DNA of 64,000 nucleotides from Macrocystis pyrifera (GCA_031763025.1 JASSKH010000025.1:682001-746000), one strand, 5' to 3'; numbered from the stretch's first letter, positions 10,480-21,585 are shown. Translations and numbers: made by a program. The notes: a model not told the origin generated them from the letters alone.

Positions 10480-11345
10480 ACGGCAACTGAGGCAATGGGA
10501 CCGGGTACCGCCGCCTTCCCGAGGGCAAGAGAGAACATACCCTCCCGGTGGTTCGTTCCGCGTCACCCCAGCTTCTCGGAGTTTGTGGCCAACGAGGCCG
10601 ACGCTTTCTAGAGACGATGGGAGAGTTTTAAAGCGGCGAGGAGCCCCTGAAGCGGCGCAACTTTAGAGGTCGACGCGCGGCAACATGAATGCGTGCACCA
10701 CCGGGTAGGTTGGCGCCTTTGTGAATGAAGCAGCACCTGCCCTCCACGCGCTCCCCTCGCTCTCCCGTACCTTCAAGCGACAGACCTTCCGCCACCAAGC
10801 AGCAGTCGGTAGCCCTTCAACGTCAACAGGGACCTCCGCATGGGTACGGTAGGTGTCGGGATCGAGAGGAGAGACCTCCGAAGCCGAACGGCAGATACTC
10901 GCAGCAAATCGATACTTCTCGGGAGTCACGTACGCAGAGCCACATCCGTGGGGGAGGGTCATGTTATGCGTGCAGGCAGTGCCTACCGCGGTAGGATTAT
11001 CTGCTTCCACATCTATCTGACGCGCGAAAGCATGACCATTACCTACCCGGGACAGGTTTCCCTCGACGAGCGCAGCCATAATCTCATCATCCTCGCGGCG
11101 GTATGCTCGGGATGCCTCGTTGGGTGCTTCAGAAGGCAAGGCGGTGATTTAATCGACCAGCTGGCGGCCAGCATCGTCGGAGGGGCGGACGGAGTAGGGT
11201 CCTTAGTCGGGAAAGGCGTTTGCTTGTTGTACATACAGGCCGCCTTTGCCTGATAAACTGGGTGACCACTAGGGCCGCCGTCTCGTGCCAGTTGCACCGA
11301 TATCACAAGCGTGCGCCTAGGGACCGCCAGGCGGGTAGGGGGGAA
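10480..11345 (+). pseudogene. LINE1 3' end: endonuclease region
   Basis: GPGTAAFPRA parallels GPGATAFLRA. The Cys/His knuckle is not preserved. Further on, PGQVSLDERSHN, GGDLIDQLAASIVGGADG and a VTTRAAVS...RDRQAGRG segment match the LINE2 C-terminus PGQVSFDERSYK, GSDLIDHLAASIVGGTDG and VTTQVAIS...RNRQAARG. Read mainly in the frame of 10840-11253, with further shifts. Good evidence that both copies share a long C-terminal tail. Confidence 0.65.
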
Positions 11346-11744
11346 GGTCAGAATTATGGGGAGCGTGATTTTCGATGGGGGTTGGGCATGGCACATAGAT
11401 GCGTGGAATGTAGGACATCCTCGGACTTCTGTAAATTTCGGAGACAATGATATACCGCAAAACGAAAGTGAGGTATAATGCAGGTCATGACGGAGAACAC
11501 ACTGCAATGAAGATGTACACTGATACCAGGTACATGATAGGCAGCGGCGCCTTGAAGGTAGGTCTGGTCCTGGAGGGGGGGGGGAAAACGGGAAAATGAT
11601 CGTGTGTAAGACATATAGAGGCCACACAACTACGAATTCCGTAGTTTAAGCCGTTCGACAGCAGGGTTAGGGCGCAGCAGCACTATCGACGTGACAATGT
11701 TGTTGCGCGCGTTACGTTATTCTTCTCGCAGTTTATAGTAGACG
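11346..11744. other. unassigned sequence after LINE1
   Basis: Possibly remnant LINE 3' UTR. No recognisable feature. Confidence 0.35.
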
Positions 11745-12060
11745 AGACCCAGCATGTTGGCTAGAAGAAGGGATAACGTACTGACTACAACAGTACCTCG
11801 TACCCGTGTCGCGCGTGTGATATGATAACACACGCCCTGGAAAAGTATTTCCGAGCCGATTTTCTCCAAAACAGGCCTCGAGGGGAGGGCCCACAACGAA
11901 AACGGCGCCTTGGGAAGACCTCATTGACGTTTTCCATGGACACGGTCGGTTATCGTATTCAGTACGCCCTCCTCGTTGTCGAGAAAAATCAGCTAGGCAA
12001 ATCGGCCGAGGGGGGGGTGTTGCCTTCTCAGCCAGTGCTGTCACTCAGTATCTCGTATAT
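11745..12060 (+). repeat. dispersed family RF3, copy 1
   Basis: Shares GTGATATGATAACACAC, TTTTCTCCAAAACAGGCC, CACAACGAAAACGG and GTTGTCGAGAAA with copies near 26.8, 39.1 and 53.5 kb. Non-coding. This copy is the empty site for the MITE at 26833. Confidence 0.6.
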
Positions 12061-12889
12061 ACCAGGGTAGGCTATTGTTACGGGGGGGGCTGTATAATAA
12101 TCAGAACCCACAACATGGAACCAACCCCCCCCCCCCCCGCCCCAATGCTTACATACCATATCTGGTTATATATAATATCATTTGTACGCTGCCGGCCCTC
12201 TCACGAAGAACCTGAAACCGGCCTGAGGCTAATTTTCTTATTCCGGGCGCGTGCGAAAGCGCACTTGCTTACGTTGCGCGTTCTTATTCTGGTTCCCGAG
12301 AAGACGTTACGTTAGTGCACAGAAAAAATGGTGTCTTGTGGGCCCAGGTAGGCCTCGGGAAGGGGTCAACTTTCTTGAAGCTTAGGCACAGACTATTAAT
12401 AGGCTGAGAGCTTGTTTAACCTTTCTATTTTTTCCGGGCTCATTTTCTTTTGAGTTAATTGCTTTCTGATGATCGGGCAGGAGGACCTGCTGTGTATGCT
12501 TCCCCGTAATCACCGTAGGTCACCCCTTTTAACACGAAACGGCAGCCCGGGCTGTCTCGCGTGGTCGTTGCCAATGTCGTCATTCTCTTTCGTCGCAATA
12601 GTACAGCAGCAGCAGCAGTACCGGTATGATAGGTGCCAGGTGTCAGGTGCCTGGTGCGCAGTGAGGATTTTTGGGGACGGCTTTCGCGCCTTTTGCATCA
12701 TATGTATAGGAAAAGCGCGGGACTCGATTGCTCGGATGGGTTGCAACCCTGTTACATATTACAATATACCAGGTGTGCACTTACTTGCTGCTGTGCTGTT
12801 CTTACACATGCAACATGTCTTGGATGGATGGCAAAAATCTTATTCTGTGGGCTGCAATGTGCACTTACTTCTGTGCTGTTTGCATTGCT
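12061..12889. other. unassigned sequence
   Basis: G and C homopolymer runs at 12080 and 12126. Nothing else recognised. The Cys- and Tyr-rich frames grade into the TAC array and are not credible genes. Confidence 0.4.
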
Positions 12890-13239
12890 ATTACTACTAC
12901 TGCTGTGCACTACTACTAGTAACTACTAGTAACTACTACTAACTATTACCACTACTACTGCTACTGCTGCTACTAATACTGCTACCACTACGACTACTAC
13001 TACTGCTACTACTACGACTGGTACCACTACGACTACTACTTACTACTGCTACTACTACCACTACGACTACTACTGCTACTACTACTACTACTACTACTAC
13101 TACTATCACTACTACTACTACGACTACTACTACGACTACTACTGCTACTACGACCACTACTACTGCTACTACTACTACTGCTACTACTACGACTACTACT
13201 AACTACTACTAACTACTACCACTACGACTACTACTACTG

Positions 13240-13306
<67 letters not shown>

Positions 13307-13355
13307 CACTACTACCACTACTACTGCTACTACTGCTGCTGCTACTACTACTACT
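12890..13355 (+). repeat. (TAC)n microsatellite, ~465 bp
   Basis: Nearly continuous TAC/CTA triplets with scattered TGC, CGA and CCA variants. The Val- or Ser-rich minus-strand frame is a repeat translation. Confidence 0.95.
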
Positions 13356-13576
13356 GTACCAGGTAGTGCGCACATACTTCGTTATGGGGTGGTGTCTTCA
13401 TCGGATTTAAGGGGCTCGTACAGAGACTACTGCCGCCGTATGTGACCGACGGCCGATTGTACGAGTATGAGTATCATATGGAGTAGTATGTATCTGGCAC
13501 TGCAGCAAAGTGCGGCGGTACGAATACGCGGCCGCACCACGTTATGAGCCAAATACTGTTGGTAAAAAATAATTGC

Positions 13577-14273
13577 TCGGGGACACCGAGTGGTGGGGTA
13601 ACCTTGTGGACGTCTATATGCAATGCATGCGCGGTGCGTGGTGAATGCAGCCAGGCGAGGCGGGGCGCAGGCGCCGCTGCTCTGCGGCGCTAGGGGATGC
13701 ATAGCTTGTCATGGAAGATGGGAAGCACTAGAAGCGGCAGTTCAGGCAGACCCCAGACTGAGCGTTACGGCAGCGGGACTCGGAGGGAGACCTGACGACC
13801 ACGAGGATGGGCGCCGGGATGGACTCCTCTATCCCTGGGACCAAAATACGTTTGGATCGCAAGACCACTCGACGATGTTCCCCTTGAGGACCTCCAACAA
13901 CGTTTGGTCACTGTTATTAAAGTGCAATCGAGGTTGGCTACAACCCACGCCAAGCTTGTCACCCACGTGCTTGGCCTCCTTAACCACGCCCTGGGAGAGC
14001 ATCGCCCACACAGACAGTAGGAGACGCCGACCTCACGCTTGCGGTCAATCAAGCTTTGGTACATCCTCCTGGCTCTACTGCACTCGCAGGATGGCCGAGT
14101 GAAGCGGCGCGAGAGGTTCGCGTCTGCCCAACACGGTGATCTCACCGTTCTACTCCCGTGGTTACTGGAGTATACCCGTCGAACATCGACAAGACAGAGA
14201 GTTCAAGCTCGCGAAGTGACGGATGCTGACTTGTTCAAGAGGGCGTCTTCAGCATGCCGCCATCCAGGGGGGG
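13577..14273 (+). pseudogene. LINE2 N-terminal part
   Basis: From 13862 one frame reads RPLDDVPLEDLQQRLVTV, HAKLVTHVLGLLNHALG, then a TAG stop at 14018, then in the same frame SIKLWYILLALLHSQDGRVK, LTVLLPWLLEY and FKRASSACRHPGG. The frame runs into the PCE insertion at the glycine codons and resumes on the other side at VTAAARSLLAEPRAPG. The part before 13862 matches the LINE1 5' block and has no long frame. The segment appears helical, of unknown function. Confidence 0.6.
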
Positions 14274-14807
14274 AGGTGTACTCGATAGGAGAGATGTACT
14301 CGATCTCATGCATGGCCGTAGCCGTATTACCATAGACCCTCGCATCCCTACAATGCCGGGACGGAGCATGCCGGGTTTTCACCGACCAGGCAGACATTGC
14401 TTGCACCAAGCGCGAAGCGCCGTGAGGTGTCCGGCGAGTCGCATATAGGGTGAGCTGCATCCTACTAAGAACCGCTTGTGAGGCAGACTTGCACATGGAT
14501 GACAGCTTCAATGAGTTAGTTTAATTTCCACTTCCAGAGACAGCAATGGGAGTACTATGTAACTGCCTCTTGAATGCCTTACCTTGAACACTACGTGATA
14601 CGATCAATTCCCTTGTGCAGAGTAAAGGTTGTTTACTTCGCACAAATGATCTAACTAGACGACCAGCTGTGGGCGATCGCCGAAAAAAAAAAACAAAACA
14701 AAACAACAACCGTACCCTGGATGTCTAGCTCACGTAGTGAGCGGCATGTTTTACAGTGTCGTTGCCAACCGACGCCAACCCAACCCATACATAATTTATA
14801 TAATAGA
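14274..14807 (-). mobile_element. PCE: ~535-bp poly-C-associated element, full copy
   Basis: Matches 57996-58537 along its whole length in the opposite orientation, including GAGTACATCTC, CATGCATGGCCGTAG, GGGACGGAGCATGCCGGG, CAATTCCC..GTGCAG, the A-rich run at 14682-14705 and CCAACCCAACCCATA. It lies in a run of G within a glycine codon pair of LINE2. The element has no open frame and no obvious terminal inverted repeat. G runs abut both ends, and all other copies end in GAGTAC(A) followed by a C run. Transposition class unknown. Confidence 0.75.
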
Positions 14808-15884
14808 GGGGGGGGGTGACTGCCGCAGCACGCAGCCTCCTCGCGGAACCGCGCGCGCCGGGGAGCGAGGAAACGTGGGAGCGAGTGAAAGCAAAGTTCC
14901 CGGAGGAGGATCAGACCGCCGTCTCCGAAGCAGCAGCGGCAGCGGTGGCAGCAAGTTCTTCCGACCCGGAGGAAGGGAGTGGTCCCAAGTGGCGCCCGGA
15001 GGAAGAATTCGACCCACAGGTGGCCCTCGAGGTCATCAAATCTCGCAACGCGCTATCAGGCGCAGGAAGCGATGGCTTGCGCTTTTCGCACCTGCAGTCA
15101 ATTATCAGGACTGGCATTGGGCGCGAAAAATTCGGGGCTAGCATTGAAGCCTTCTGGAGAAGAATTATCGACGATCCAAACGGCTTTCCGCCGGAATTCT
15201 GGCAGTTTTTCCTGCAATCCAATCTCACTGCCTTGGGTGAAAAATGCCGCCCAGTCTGCGTAGGGGTGACATGGAGACGCCTTCTCACAGCCGGGACCAC
15301 GCGGCAGTGGCAACCACGACTGAAGGAGACCAACTGCGAGGCGAGACAATTTGGAGTCGGAGTACGAGGGGGGGTGGAGCAGGTAGCGCTACGCGCCCGG
15401 GTACACCACGAGGCAAAAAAACTGGCTGATTCTCACAGACTGCTCCAACGCCTTCAACACGGTGAAACGGACAGCTGTGCTTGCAGAGGTAGCCACCTGC
15501 GCGCCTTCGCTTACACCGTTCGTGACAAAGTGTTCCGGGGAAAGAACTGCTTCCGTGTTCTTCCAGATGGAGTCGAGAGAAAGGCGCAAGATTGAATGCT
15601 CCAGTGGGGTACAGCAAGGGGATGCCATGGGGCCGGCGTTGTTCTGCATGCCTCTCTTCCCGGTGCTCAAGCGGACCCGAGCGAAGTTCGAGCCAAAAGG
15701 AGTGGAGGCATTCGCCTACTTAGACGACATCAGCATCGGAATGATGGAAATCACACCCGATACTGTGGAAGTTGTGCCTTTCCTACAGCGTGAGCTGTCC
15801 AACATTGGCATTGCAACCAATCCGAACAAAACGGTTGCCTTCCCCCCTAAGGGGCACGTACCTACGCCGGAACAAACTTCTTGA
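14808..15884 (+). pseudogene. LINE2 reverse transcriptase domain
   Basis: Residues in order: AARSLLAEPRAPGSEETWE, an Ala/Glu-rich segment, then the RT proper with GAGSDGLRFSHLQ (motif 0/1 region), EKCRPVCVGVTWRRLL (motif 2 region), FGVGVRGGVEQ, LTDCSNAFNTVK (motif A, catalytic Asp), CSSGVQQGDAMGPALF (motif B) and AFAYLDDISIG (motif C, YLDD). This is a canonical non-LTR RT palm with all catalytic acids present. The frame changes at about 15415, in GGCAAAAAAACTGG, where a one-base slip in the A run is likely, and again at about 15870. The catalytic core is well preserved apart from these, so this copy is fairly recent compared with LINE1. Confidence 0.85.
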
Positions 15885-16870
15885 AGGTATTGGCGTCCGC
15901 ATCGCGCAACGGGTGGTTGGGGTTCCCGTCGGTACCGACGAATACGCGATTGAGAGCGCAATGGAGATAGTCCAAAACGGGGGAGCGGGACAACTCGCGC
16001 GGATGCTACCGCGCATGCCAGACAAGCAAGCAGCCAACCTGATCGCCACCGGCTCTATGGTGCAACGGACCGCCTATATAGAAAGAGTGATGGACTCGGA
16101 AATGACCCTTCCCGCATGCCTAAAAGCAGAAGGCAACGCGATGTGGATGCTGGAGAAATTGTTTGACAGCAGAAGAAACGTCGTTCTTCGAGAATGGGTG
16201 CCCAACAAATCAGTTAGTCTTGCAGCCTTACCAACAGTAGCAGGTAAGACTGACCACGGGGGCCGGAGGGTTTGGACTGGCGTCGGCTGAAGCTCGGAGG
16301 ATGTCAGCGTCCGTCGGAAGCTTGGTGGCGACTGTGCCGGAGGTGCTTGCTGACCTGTCCATAGCTATAGGGGACAAAGTCCGGAGGGTGCTCCCCGATT
16401 CAGACCTCGTCCGGTGCATTTGGAACAGCGTCACGGACCTCCGCGATGTGCATGGGATTTCAAAAGAAGCCATGGCGAACATCGTGCCGGAAAGCTGGCG
16501 GGATAGACCATTTCGAGGAGGAGAACAAGAGGCCTCAGGGTTGCCGGTTGCGGAAGTGTTGCCGGCACACGATGCCGAATCTATCAGCTCCAGCAAAGCG
16601 CAGCATAGACTGAAGAAGCTGGTAAACCGAGTCCGTTATGAGATACGTTGCTTCACTGGACCAGCTCCCCGTCGAGACGACGACCCAGCGAGGCACGGGT
16701 AACCCACAAGAAGAGAAAGAGTCGAGGGGTCTGGCCAAGGCCCTACAACGGAGCCAATCGGGACCAGGGGCAACTGCATTCCTAAGGGCGAGACCTGTCG
16801 ACTCGGCCAGAGTCATCCCACCGTCAGAGTTCGTGGCTGCGGGACAGCGGTTTTTGGGGACTGAGGAGTT
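15885..16870 (+). pseudogene. LINE2 thumb and linker region
   Basis: Two frames in succession: GIGVRIAQRVVGVPVGTDEY, GGAGQLARMLPRMPDKQAAN and LIATGSMVQRTAYIERV up to a stop at 16290. After a shift come EARRMSASVGSLVATVPEVL, DLRDVHGISKEAMANIVPES and AESISSSKAQHRLKKLVN, and after a further shift near 16640 MRYVASLDQLPVETTT. In RLE-type LINEs this region joins the RT to the zinc knuckle and is largely helical. No catalytic motif is expected. Confidence 0.7.
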
Positions 16871-17563
16871 CCTGGCGGCAAGGTGCCCCTGCTGCGGTGC
16901 AGCGGAGGCTAATACGCGACATACAGCATTATGTCATCGATCGGGCGCGCAAATAAACCAGCACCAGCCTCTAGTGCACGCGCTCTCCCGCACCTTTAAG
17001 AGGATGCCCATCCGTCACCAAAGGAAAGCGGAGCCCCCTTTCACGCAAACAGGGATCTCCGAATGGACATCGTCATCGAGGCAGGAGGACTCCGAGATGC
17101 TACGGCATCAGAGTATCGCGATAAAGCGATACTCTTCGACGTCACGTATGCGGATCCACAAGCGGGGATCCACATGCGGGCAGGCAGCGCTGACCGAGAC
17201 GGATCAGCTGCTTCCACTTCTGAGGCGCGCAAGCGCAGCCACTACGCTCGTCCGGGACAGGTGTCCTTCGACGAGCGCAGCTATAAATTCGCCACCCTCG
17301 CGGTGGAAAGCTTTGGGCGCCTCGGAAAGGAAGGCAGCGATCTAATTGATCATTTGGCGGCAAGTATAGTCGGAGGAACGGATGGATCGCCCCTGGCGCG
17401 GAAGGCCGTCTGCAAAGAACGCCTCTTCCAGACCATCTCGGTGACCACACAGGTCGCGATTTCGGGCCCAGTAAACATGTGTAAACTAGCCCCGAGGAAC
17501 CGCCAGGCCGCTAGGGGAAGGGAGGAAGAAGCCAGACGAATTGACCTGGGGCTGGAACGTTGA
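16871..17563 (+). pseudogene. LINE2 Cys/His knuckle and restriction-like endonuclease
   Basis: RCPCCGAAEANTRHTALCH (about 16878-16936) is a C-x2-C-x8-H-x3-C type knuckle. The frame changes near 17050, and RMDIVIEAGGLRDATASEYR, KAILFDVTYADPQAG and SEARKRSHYA follow. The spacing of D, DVT and K..HY fits the PD-(D/E)xK endonuclease of R2-like LINEs (family pattern RPD...DVT...K..KY), which nicks the target to prime reverse transcription. The first Pro is Met here. A conserved tail, FDERSYKFATLAVES, SDLIDHLAASIVGGTDG and the VTTQVAIS segment, runs to TGA at 17561-17563. Confidence 0.8.
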
Positions 17564-17735
17564 TGACGACTAGGATATATTATACCGGTAGCTAAAATGA
17601 AATGATGTGGGGAATGGAAATTGGGAAACGACTGGCAGAGAAGTGTATGAGGGATACTACTGATTTACGGAAGGACATTTGGGTTATATAGGAACGGCAT
17701 CTACGCTATATTGTCGGAAGGCAAGCATAGCAATA
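17564..17735 (+). other. probable LINE2 3' untranslated region
   Basis: AT-richer DNA between the last LINE2 stop and the first direct repeat. No poly-A tail or target duplication was recognised. Confidence 0.35.
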
Positions 17736-17830
17736 ATAATATTCAATCATGGACCTCTGTCCGCTTCGTATAGTTTGATGTACTTGAAATTTCCTTCCTG
17801 AGCGAGCGAAGCGTCTTGCGTGCTCGGTTT
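17736..17830 (+). repeat. left direct repeat, with ATTCAATCATGGACCTCTGT
   Basis: Near-identical to 18850-18945 in the first ~65 bp, ending in CTTCCTGAGCGAGCG. The pair bounds a ~1.1-kb unit. Confidence 0.7.
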
Positions 17831-18849
17831 GTACATCCCTGGCTTCTCAGAGCTCCCACTTGGAAATCGCCTCCTTTTATTACTTGCCGGACCCTTCCAG
17901 CGGGTCTTTGTTTTCTCCCTTCCTCTTTGTACTTTCAGTCCTTCTTTCCTTTTTTCTGCTTTCGTTTCGTGTGCGTGCGTGTACTCCGAGCACGGTTCCG
18001 CGGGCGAACCTGGCACCGTCGCGGGTGTCAGCGGGTGCTGGCGGGTAGAGGGGGAGTTGCAAGGAGCGCGGTCGCCGCTTTCGTGCCTAGGCGTCGCGTG
18101 TGCCTCGAGACACGGGGGATGCATCAATAGCTCTGTCTGGCCTCCATTTGTGATTTTTGATAGAGTACGTACGAGTATTTATGGGACGTTCGGGATTGTA
18201 AGATAAAAGTCAAGCGGTGCTTATTTTTGCGACCGGGCAGAAAATCGCAAGAGGGAGGTACCCAGTCTGAGCACCAACATTGTCGAGCTGACGAACGAGG
18301 TGCACGGTGAGCACCGGGCTTCACGCGAGGCGGGCGACGGGGCTCACTGTGGAAGAGAGGGAGGAAAGCTTTACCCGGAGCGAATTGGTGGCGAGATGGT
18401 CGCGAGAGGGGCGGGCGGCGTACGAGGCTGAGAGAGAAGCTCTGCTGTTTGCTTTTTTCTTTTCTTCTTTTTTTCTTTTTTTCTTTTTGACCGGTGTAAG
18501 GTGTACCAGTCAGGTAGTAAATGATTACACGAAAGGGGACGGGGATTTTTTTCTTTCAGAATTTTTCGGTTTCATTTTCATCTTCATTTTTTCTGCTGTG
18601 TTGTTGTGCCGTGCTGTGCTTTACATCTTTCGTACATACGAGTACAGCCACAGAGCACATCGAAAAAAGAAAATAAGTAGCATACCTGGGGTATGTACGT
18701 ACGTACGACATTTATGTGAGCGAACGTAGCGGAAAACCGCCCGCGACGCGAAGCGTATGCATGTGGCGTGCGAGCTGTTTTCTCCTGAAGCATGGGGGCG
18801 GGACTCTTGGCATTATCAAGTCGCCAGTTTGCAACTACAGTCATGAAAA
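17831..18849 (+). other. interior of the direct-repeat unit
   Basis: Contains pyrimidine tracts and a protein-like stretch around 18341-18440 (GLTVEEREESFTRSELVARW then SREGRAAYEAEREALL) that opens into a T-rich run. Exon or chance cannot be decided. No RT, integrase or transposase motif. Confidence 0.35.
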
Positions 18850-18960
18850 AAATAATATTCAATCATGGACCTCTGTCCGCTTCGCATAATTTGATGTACA
18901 TCCCCTTCCTGAGCGAGCGTAGCGGGCGGCGTAGGCCGCCCGCGGAGCGAAGCGCCTTGC
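18850..18960 (+). repeat. right direct repeat with GC hairpin
   Basis: Repeats the left copy, then continues into a perfect GC-rich hairpin, GCGGGCGGC-GTA-GGCCGCCCGC, flanked by GAGCGAGCGTA and GGAGCGAAGCG. A related imperfect hairpin lies at 18717-18757. Confidence 0.65.
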
Positions 18961-19235
18961 ATCTCTTAGGCAGTCGTCGTTGAAGATGCTGCCTGGCTCA
19001 AAACTACAAACCTACGTTCCCATGATGGGTATACAAGTACGTTATTGGGCCCAAAAAAGGTCAAAAACGGGCTATAAAAAAACTCGGGATTCTTGTGTAT
19101 TCACGTCAACCATTTTACAACCACGAAATACGGATCTTGATTGCAAATCCCTAACTCGATATTTTCAACTTGTTGTATGTATGTATATGTTGCCGAAACG
19201 CCCACGCGCGGGTACTTGGCGACTCATTCCTGGGC

Positions 19236-20425
19236 GTGCCAGCATCCCCTTAAGAACGGAGTCGTGTGGTGTGGGTGGATGACAAGCCCCTCCCTGCCTT
19301 GCTTGCTTCGTATTATTGTCTGACGCCGAAGGCGGGCGGGGCATAATTGACGAACGCAGGACGAAGACAGCAGGGCATAGCAAGGTCCCACAGGCGGACT
19401 AGTAGGGAGAAAACCCGGCTATGCTACTCGTACCACAAACTATTAATGAAACTGCTGCGACTACCTAGAGGATGCTTTGTGCTTCGGTTTACCTGTTATT
19501 TTCCCTTGGTCCTTACCCGCTCACTCTGTAGTAAGTATTAATAGTAGTAAGTTTGTGTTTTTAGTGGTGTTATTTCTTTAGCTCGTTCTTTTTCAAGTGT
19601 CTGTCATCACATCCCCTGTGCGGGGAGGCACTGCGGTTTTTTTTTTTTTTTTTTTTTTTTTCGTTTTTCGTTTTCGATTTGTTTTCGATTTGTTTTCTTT
19701 GTTTTTGTTCTTCTTTGTTTTCTTTCGCTTTCATAGAATGTTTATATGTTTGTCGCGCCCGTGTGGGGCGGAGCCCCGGGCAGGTTATCTCTTATGTGGT
19801 TGAGGTGTGGAGGACACACCGAGGTGGGTTGGTGTCTCGAGTCTTAACGGAACGGGGTGAGTCACCTATGTTGACCTTGAACTTGTGTGTAATGAGGCGG
19901 TACAATCTAGGGGAAGGGGACCTGGTATATTATATTATATCCACATCACCCCCCTCTTTTTTGAGACGTGCCACTGCGCGTCTTAAACAAAAGGTGTCGA
20001 CTTGGGGAAACAGGGCGACTAGGTTAACTTCCTAGATGTGCGACATTAATACCACACATGATTACCATTTATCGACCAACAATCTTGTCAACATTGCAAA
20101 CTCGTGTTGAAAAACACGTACCAGGTATGAGAACACGTAAATACTGGGATAATAATGGGTCTATGCGCAATACGATGTACTTCGTATTAACATCATTTGG
20201 AGCCAGGGTGACGCTATGTATACAGCTATCACCTATGTTTGTGGCCAGTATGATGACCTGGGCATTGCTTTGTTGCGTTGTCTACTCTGTGCTTACTACA
20301 TATCTGGTACGTAACGATGTACTGTTACATGTATATCTCTGTGTGGCGTAGTTTTGAGACCACACAACTTGTATCTCTCTAGGATTGAAGAATTGGAACG
20401 GTTTCGTGCTAGATGTCGACGGGTA
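19236..20425 (+). repeat. dispersed element U, copy A (no SINE)
   Basis: Shares with the 30.66-kb unit GTCGTGTGG, GTGGATGACRAGCC, GACGAACGCAGGACG, CTACTCGTACSACAAAC, GAGGRTGCTTTGTGCTT, then a T-rich block and TGTCGACGGGTAGAAA at its end. In this copy U is continuous where the 30.9-kb copy carries a SINE. A ~480-bp stretch (19760-20240) differs from the other copies. Confidence 0.6.
19633..19665 (+). repeat. poly-T run in element U
   Basis: Homopolymer of about 30 T inside copy A. Confidence 0.9.
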
Positions 20426-20487
20426 GAAATAACGGTTTTTAAGGATAATGTACAGAGTATGTATGTGAAGAAGACACACGCACCCAC

Positions 20488-20521
20488 ATACATATATACA
20501 TACATACATACATACATATCC
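20488..20521 (+). repeat. (TACA)n microsatellite
   Basis: ACATACATACATACATACAT with minor interruptions. Confidence 0.85.
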
Positions 20522-20639
20522 AGGACACAACCAGTGTACCTACCTGCCGATTCTTCAATATCGTCGAGATATGTGAGTTCTTCTGTGAACACTGCAACAC
20601 CGCCACAGAAATACCACAACATTGTCACGCAGTAGCAGT

Positions 20640-21408
20640 AGAGATCGTAAAAAAAGAGAGAAAACTACTGCAGCAGTTGTAAATTAATGAATACCAGGTA
20701 GTACTTTGTACAGCAATTGCCCCACCGCGAGTTGAATCGTAATACCCCGTAATAATTATCGTATTAAAAATAGTTACTCCATGCAATATGATATGGACTA
20801 CTTTTAATACTATTATTCATTATACTGCTGTACCTTATGGTACGCCGTGAACCAGAAAGCAGAGTCCGAGGATCGAGGAGCACCTGAAGGAGGAGCAGTC
20901 TTTGAACTGGAACTGGAACCACCGCCGTAAACCAGAACGGATGGATGTGATACGAGTACAGCAGTACGTGAAAGATTTCGGGGACAACATGCTCTGGGAC
21001 ATTGTATACTATAATAAATAATAATGATATAATACACGAACGGCATTTTATTTCATTCTGCTACATGGTTCTTCTTCTTCTTTTTCCTGCTACGAAGTAC
21101 ATGCTTCTGCTCTGATGCTGCTGCTGCTGCCGTCGCATAAACGGGGGCTGCTTCTGCTCCTGCTGTGCTGCTCATGTTCTTCTGCTGCTCTTTGTCATAT
21201 TCTGCTCCTGCTTCCGTTCTGCTGCAGCTGCAGCAGCTGCTGCTGTTTTTGTTATTATTATGCTGATATCTGAATCTATAAGACTTACGTTGGTACGGTA
21301 AAATGCGGGATATTTAACTTTTTTAAAGCCCGCCCCGTATAATTTTGTTTGCTTGTTTTATTACACCAGTATAGTACGTACTTTTAATATTCAATACCAG
21401 GTATTTTT
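20640..21408. other. unassigned, CTG-rich in the second half
   Basis: 21060-21260 is rich in GCTGCTGCTG and TTCTGCT. Contains TACCAGGTA at 20692 and 21395. No gene. Confidence 0.4.
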
Positions 21409-21585
21409 TTTATAAATTTTGAAATACGTCAGCTGTGAGTTCGACTGATTAAACACTTAAAATACTTGTAAAATTCGGTGAAAATGGAATATAGACGAGA
21501 CGGATCACGCAGTGCAGCTTGCAAAGTTGAGTATCAACTATTTAATCAGTCGAACTCACAGCTGACGTATTTCATAAATTATAAC
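21409..21585 (+). mobile_element. MITE-2, complete copy
   Basis: Ends are long inverted repeats (~43 bp): AAATACGTCAGCTGTGAG then TTCGACTGATTAAA on the left and the complement on the right, with few mismatches. About 175 bp, with no coding capacity. Flanked by AT-rich DNA, so the target duplication cannot be read. The superfamily is uncertain. Confidence 0.75.

Larger units (their letters stand above)
3735..11345 (+). mobile_element. LINE1: old, fragmented non-LTR retrotransposon copy
   Basis: Blocks of this interval align in order and orientation with the better preserved LINE2 copy: the 5' block, N-terminal region, RT, linker, zinc-knuckle approach and endonuclease. The blocks are separated by unrelated insertions (PCE fragment, ~400 bp at 4.5 kb, minisatellite at 5.4 kb, tRNA-like sequence at 6.7 kb, ~1.8 kb at 8.6-10.5 kb). 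Together these stretch a ~3.5-kb element to ~7.6 kb. Every block has stops and frameshifts, so the copy is long dead. Confidence 0.75.
13577..17563 (+). mobile_element. LINE2: non-LTR retrotransposon with restriction-like endonuclease
   Basis: One element read in order: N-terminal helical region, RT, linker, Cys/His knuckle, PD-(D/E)xK-type endonuclease. RT followed by a C-terminal knuckle and this endonuclease is the layout of the R2/CRE/NeSL-like branch of LINEs, which use target-primed reverse transcription. The element is inactive: one in-frame stop, at least five frame changes and a 535-bp insertion. The 3' boundary is not certain, since there is no clear poly-A. The ~170 bp after the last stop may be 3' UTR. 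Confidence 0.85.

Noticed and set aside
12939-13157. Val/Ser-rich protein
   Set aside because: Translation of the (TAC)n array.
13765-14145. Minus-strand 126-codon frame in LINE2
   Set aside because: Antisense shadow of the LINE N-terminal region.
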